Assembly: GCF_037038585.1 (NCBI RefSeq)
Contig: NC_092521.1
Location: 103,432,398-103,496,397, forward strand
Length of the DNA stretch: 64,000 bases
Direction of reading: 5' to 3'
Origin: Patagioenas fasciata
Lineage: Eukaryota > Chordata > Aves > Columbiformes > Columbidae
Below, in pieces: positions 60,672-64,000 of the stretch (position 1 is its first letter; every line of letters starts with the position of its first letter). Both the position numbers and the translations under genes were made by a program. A model generated the notes under the pieces. It was not told the DNA's origin, did not search any database, and worked only from the letters and a program-made list of their open reading frames with translations.

Positions 60672-63600
60672 GGGGTTAGGTTTAGATTTGGGGTTAGGGT
60701 TTGGGATTAGGGGTTGGGGTCAGGGGTTGGGGTTAGCTTTAGATTTGGGGTTAGGTTTACATTTGGGGTTAGGTTTAGATTTGGGGTTAAGTTTAGATTT
60801 GGGGTTAGGGGTTGGGGTTTGTTTTAGATTTGGGTTATGTTTAAATTCAGGGTTAGGGCTTGGGGTTACGTTTAGATTTGTGATTAGGTTTAGATTCGGG
60901 GTTAGGGGTTGGGGTTAGGTTTAGATTTGGGGTAGGGTTTAGATTTGGGGTTAGGGGTTGAGGTTAGGTTTAGATTTAGCGTTAGGTTTAGATTTGGGCT
61001 TAGGGGTTGGGGTTAGGGGTTGGGGTTAGGTTTAGATTTGGGGTCAGGGGTTGGGGTTCGGGGTTGGGGTTAGGGGTTGGGGTTAGGTTTAGATTTGAGG
61101 TTAGGGCTTGGGATTAGGTTTAGATTTGGGGTTAGGTTTAGATTTGGGGTTTAGATTTGGGGTTAGGTTTAGATTTGGGTTTAGGGGTTGGAGTTAGAGG
61201 TTGGGGTTAGGTTTAGATTTGGGGTTAGGGGTTGGGGTTAGGGGTTGGGTTTCGGGGTTGGGGTTAGGGGTTGGGGTTAGGTTTAGATTTGGTGTTAGGG
61301 CTTGGGATTAGGTTTAGATTTGGGGTTAGGTTTAGATTTGGGGTTTAGATTTGGGGTTAGGTTTAGATTTGGGTTTAGGGGTTGGGGTTAGAGGTTGGGG
61401 TTAGGTTTAGATTTGGGGTTAGGAGTTGGGGTTAGGGGTTGGTTTTAGGGGTTGGGGTTAGGTTTAGATTTGGGATTAGGGGTTGAGGTTAGGTTTAGAT
61501 TTGGGGTTAGGTTTATATTTGGGGTTAGGGGTTGGGGTTAGGTTTAGATTTGGGGTTATGTTTAGATTTGGGGTTAGGGGTTGGGGTTAGGTTTAGATTT
61601 GGGGTTAGGTTTCTATTTGGGGTTAGGGGTTGGGGTTAGGTTTAGATTTGGGGATAGGTTTAGATTTGGGGTTAGGGGTTGGGGTTAGGTTTATATTTGG
61701 GGTTAGGTTTAGATTTGGGCTTAGGAGTTGGGGTTAGGTTTATATTTGGGGTTAGGTTTATATTTGGCGTTAAGGGTTGGGGTTAGGTTTAGATTTGGGG
61801 TTAGGTTTAGATTTAGGGTTAGGGGTTGGGGTTAGGTTTAGATTTGGGGTTAGATTTAGATTTGGGTTTAGGTGTTGCGGTTAGGTTTAGATTTGGGGTT
61901 AGGTTTAGATTTGGGGTTAGGGGTTGGGGTTAGGTTTAGATTTGGGGTTAGGTTTAGATTTGGGGTTAGGGGTTGGGTTAGGTTTAGATTTGGGGTTAGG
62001 TTTAGATTTGGGGTTAGGGGTTGGGGTTAGGTTTAGATTTGGGGTTAGTTTTTGATTTGGGGTTAGGGGTTGGGGTTAGGTTTAGATTTGGGGTTAATGT
62101 TTGGGGTTAGGGGTTGAGGTTAGGTTTAGATTTGGGGTTAGGGTTTGGGGTTAGGGGTTGGGGTTAGGTTTAGATTTGGGGTTAGGGCTTGGGGTTAGGT
62201 TTAGATTTTGGGTTAGGGTTTGGGGTTAGGGGTTGGGGTTAGGTTTAGATTTGGGGTTAGGGCTTGGGATTAGGTTTAGATTTGGGTTTAGGGGTTGGGG
62301 TTAGGGGTTGGGGTTAGGTTTAGATTTGGGGTTAGGGGTTGGGATTAGGGGTTGGGGTTAGGGGTTGGGGTTAGAGGTTGGGGTTAGGTTTAGATTTGGG
62401 GTTAGGTTTCGATTTGGGGTTAGGGGTTGGGGTTAGGTTTAGATTTGGGGTTAGGTTTAGATTTGGGGTTAGGGGTTGGGGTTAGGGGTTGGGTTAGGTT
62501 TAGATTTGGGGTTAGGGCTTGGGGTTAGGTTTAGATTTGGGGTTAGGTTTAGATTTGGGGTTAGGGGTTGGGGTTAGGTTTAGATTTGGGGTTAGGTTTA
62601 GATTTGGGGTTAGGGGTTGGGGTTAGGTTTAGATTTGGGGTTAGGGGTTGGGGTTAGAGGTTGGGGTTAGGTTTGGATTTGGGGTTAGGGGTTGGGGTTA
62701 GGTTTGGGGTTAGGGGTTGGGGTTAGGTTTAGATTTGGGATTAGGGGTTGAGGTTAGGTTTAGATTTGGGGTTAGGTTTAGATTTGGGGTTAGGGGTTGG
62801 GGTTAGGTTTAGATTTGGGGATAGGTTTAGATTTGGGGTTAGGTGTTGGGGTTAGGTTTAGATTTGTGGTTAGGTTTAGATTTGGGTATAGGTTTAGATT
62901 TGGGGTTAGGGGTTGAGGTTAGGTTTAGATTTGGGGTTAGGTTTAGATTTGGGGTTAGGGGTTGGGGTTAGGTTTAGATTTGGGGTTAGGTTTAGATTTG
63001 GGGTTAGGGGTTGAGGTTAGGTTTAGATTTGGGTTTAGGGGTTGGGGTTAGGTTTAGATTTGGGGTTAGGTTTAGATTTTGGGGTTAGGTTTAGATTTGG
63101 GGTTAGGGGTTGGGGTAAGGGATTTGGGTTAGGGGTTGGGATTAGGTTTAGATTTGGGGTTAGGTTTAGATTTGGGGTTTAGATTTGGGGTTAGGTTTAG
63201 ATTTGGGCTTAGGGGTTGGGGTTAGGTTTAGATTTGGGGTTAGGGGTTGAGGTTAGGTTTAGATTTGGGGTTAGGGGTTGGGGTTAGGTTTAGATTTGGG
63301 GTTAGGTTTAGATTTGGGTTTAGGGGTTGGGGTTAGGTTTAGATTTGGGGTTAGGGGTTGGGGTTAGGGGTTGGGGTTAGGTTTAGATTTGCGGTTAGGG
63401 GTTGGGGTTAGGTTTAGATTTGGGCTTAGGGGTTGGGGTTAGGGGTTGGGGTTAGGTTTAGATTTGGGGTTAGGGTTAGATTTGGGGTTAGGGGTTGGGG
63501 TTGGTTTAGATTTGGGGTTAGGTTTATATCGGGGGTTAGGGGTTGGGGTTATGTTTAGATTTGGGGTTAGGTTTCTATTTGGGGTTAGAGGTTGGGGTTA

Positions 63601-64000
63601 GGTTTAGATTTGGGGTTAGGTTTAGATTTGGGGTTAGGAGTTGGGGTTAGGTTTAGATTTGGGGTTTGGTTTAGATCTGGGGTTAGGGGTTGGGGTTATG
63701 TTTAGATTTGGGTATAGGTTTAGATTTGGGGTTAGGGGTTGGGGTTAGGTTTAGATTTGGGGTTAGGGGTTGGGGTTAGAGGTTGGGGTTAGGTTTCTAT
63801 TTGGGGTTAGGTTTATATTTGGGGTTAAGGGTTGGGGTTAGGTTTAGATTTGGGGTTAGGTTTAGATTTAGGGTTAGGTTTTTGGGATTAGGTTTAGATT
63901 TGGGGTTAGGTTTAGATTTGGGGTTAGGGGTTGGGGTTAGGAACTGGGGTGAGGTTTAGATTTGGGGTTAGTGGTTGGGGTTAGGGGTTGGGGTTAGGTT
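60672..64000. repeat. 3429-bp higher-order unit, copy 2 (cut by the window end)
   Basis: This copy still matches at the last base: 63991-64000 equals 60562-60571. It runs off the right edge, so a third copy may follow. Its left end enters within the core, so its core (60652-60918) lacks the first part found at 57184. Confidence 0.92.

Larger units (their letters stand above)
868..60851 (+). repeat. AAATTCAG phase marker, at least 27 copies
   Basis: A distinctive variant word, TTTGTTTTAGATTT followed by GGGGTTATGTTTAAATTCAG, occurs about once per higher-order unit, just downstream of the core. The C lies at 895, 3156, 8325, 11167, 13019, 13241, 17199, 18793, 19015, 22255, 24908, 29638, 31915, 33547, 36691, 38403, 41726, 42657, 44595, 45471, 47055, 49247, 51088, 52408, 54585, 57419 and 60848. 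Copies at 31915, 36691 and 49247 share TTTTG in place of TTATG. The counts are by eye and some copies could be missed. Confidence 0.88.
33311..60918 (+). repeat. Core block subtype 4 (six copies and one truncated)
   Basis: The middle reads GGGGAGGTTGTTGGGG. Copies start at 33311, 38167, 50852, 52172, 54348 and 57184. The copy at 60652 has lost the part up to and including this diagnostic word but keeps the same tail. All have GGTTACGTTTAGATTTGTGA after the AAATTCAG marker. The copies at 57184 and 60652 have also lost one G in GATTTGGGTTATG. Confidence 0.87.
1..64000. repeat. Telomere-like G/T-rich satellite array filling the window
   Basis: Every stretch of the window is built from two words: an 18-mer (GTTAGGTTTAGATTTGGG) and a 13-mer (GTTAGGGGTTGGG), with point variants. 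The 18-mer splits into three hexamers (TTAGGT, TTAGAT, TTGGGG) and the 13-mer into a heptamer plus a hexamer (TTAGGGG, TTGGGG), all close to telomeric repeats. The 18+18+13 composite is 22 G, 20 T, 7 A and no C. The G-rich strand is + throughout with no inversion. No gap over 300 bp holds anything else, and both edges are inside the array. Inference: a eukaryotic subtelomeric or interstitial satellite derived from telomere-type repeats. Origin from TTAGGG or TTTAGGG cannot be decided from sequence, and no host taxon can be named. Confidence 0.97.

Noticed and set aside
1..64000. Minus-strand genes from the complementary frames
   Set aside because: Two of three frames of the CCCCAAATCTAAACCTAAC-type strand are open, but starts are almost absent. 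The commonest ATG, from TTTACATTT, is followed at once by TAA.
1..64000. CRISPR array
   Set aside because: Repeats are contiguous and share sequence with what would be spacers; there are no unique spacers of constant length and no cas genes.
1..64000. A functional chromosome end (true telomere)
   Set aside because: Pure tandem TTAGGG, TTTAGGG or TTGGGG runs are absent; the words are degenerate and organised in higher-order units, and neither edge shows an end.
1..64000. Transposable elements or retrogenes within the array
   Set aside because: I found no stretch departing from the 18/13 grammar, no poly-A tail, no terminal inverted repeats and no target-site duplications.
1..64000. Assignment to a particular species or named satellite
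   Set aside because: No unique sequence is present, and the word set fits telomere-derived repeats of several lineages; a name would be a guess.

Overview
The whole 64 kb window is one uninterrupted tandem-repeat array. I see no protein-coding gene, rRNA, tRNA, ncRNA, recognisable transposable element, CRISPR array, operon, promoter or terminator, and no unique-sequence island. The + strand is made almost entirely of G, T and A. The consensus contains no C at all, and C appears only as scattered substitutions. Both window edges fall inside the array, so its true ends are not visible.

The basic grammar is simple. An 18-bp word, GTTAGGTTTAGATTTGGG, is mixed with a 13-bp word, GTTAGGGGTTGGG. 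The commonest arrangement is 18+18+13, a 49-bp composite; four perfect copies run 1353-1548. Read in hexamers, the 18-mer is TTAGGT, TTAGAT, TTGGGG, and the 13-mer is TTAGGGG, TTGGGG. All are one or two changes from telomeric repeats such as TTAGGG, so this looks like an expanded, degenerate telomere-like (subtelomeric or interstitial) satellite of a eukaryote. The taxon cannot be fixed: the words are compatible with descent from TTAGGG (vertebrates and many others) and also contain TTTAGG-type variants resembling plant repeats.

On top of this grammar lies nested higher-order structure. Single-base variants used as position markers show local tandem duplications with periods of about 146, 362, 372, 606, 879, 1243, 1320, 2176, 2261, 2432, 2814, 3091, 3429, 4777 and 6031 bp. 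Layout: 1-4460, two 2261-bp units; 3370-6451, 1243- and 606-bp duplications; 7372-9230, a third relative of the 2.26-kb unit; 9230-20850, two units of about 6 kb; 20850-28040, three units of 2.4-3.1 kb; 28040-29700, a block related to 42.95-45.0 kb; 29700-39350, two units of about 4.8 kb; 39350-42220, a mosaic with a 372-bp duplication; 42220-47609, two units of 2.6-2.8 kb; 47610-50350, a relative of the 4.8-kb unit; 50351-52990, two almost identical 1320-bp units; 51.7-55.9 kb, a 2176-bp duplication; 57243-64000, two 3429-bp units, the second running off the right edge.

A recurring core of about 260 bp occurs in four sequence subtypes that cluster by region, and a marker containing AAATTCAG occurs at least 27 times. 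Together they act as bar codes for the duplication history. The G-rich strand never switches: it stays on + for all 64 kb. Long open frames are an arithmetic by-product of the 18-bp (six-codon) period, all begin with TTG, and are not annotated as genes.
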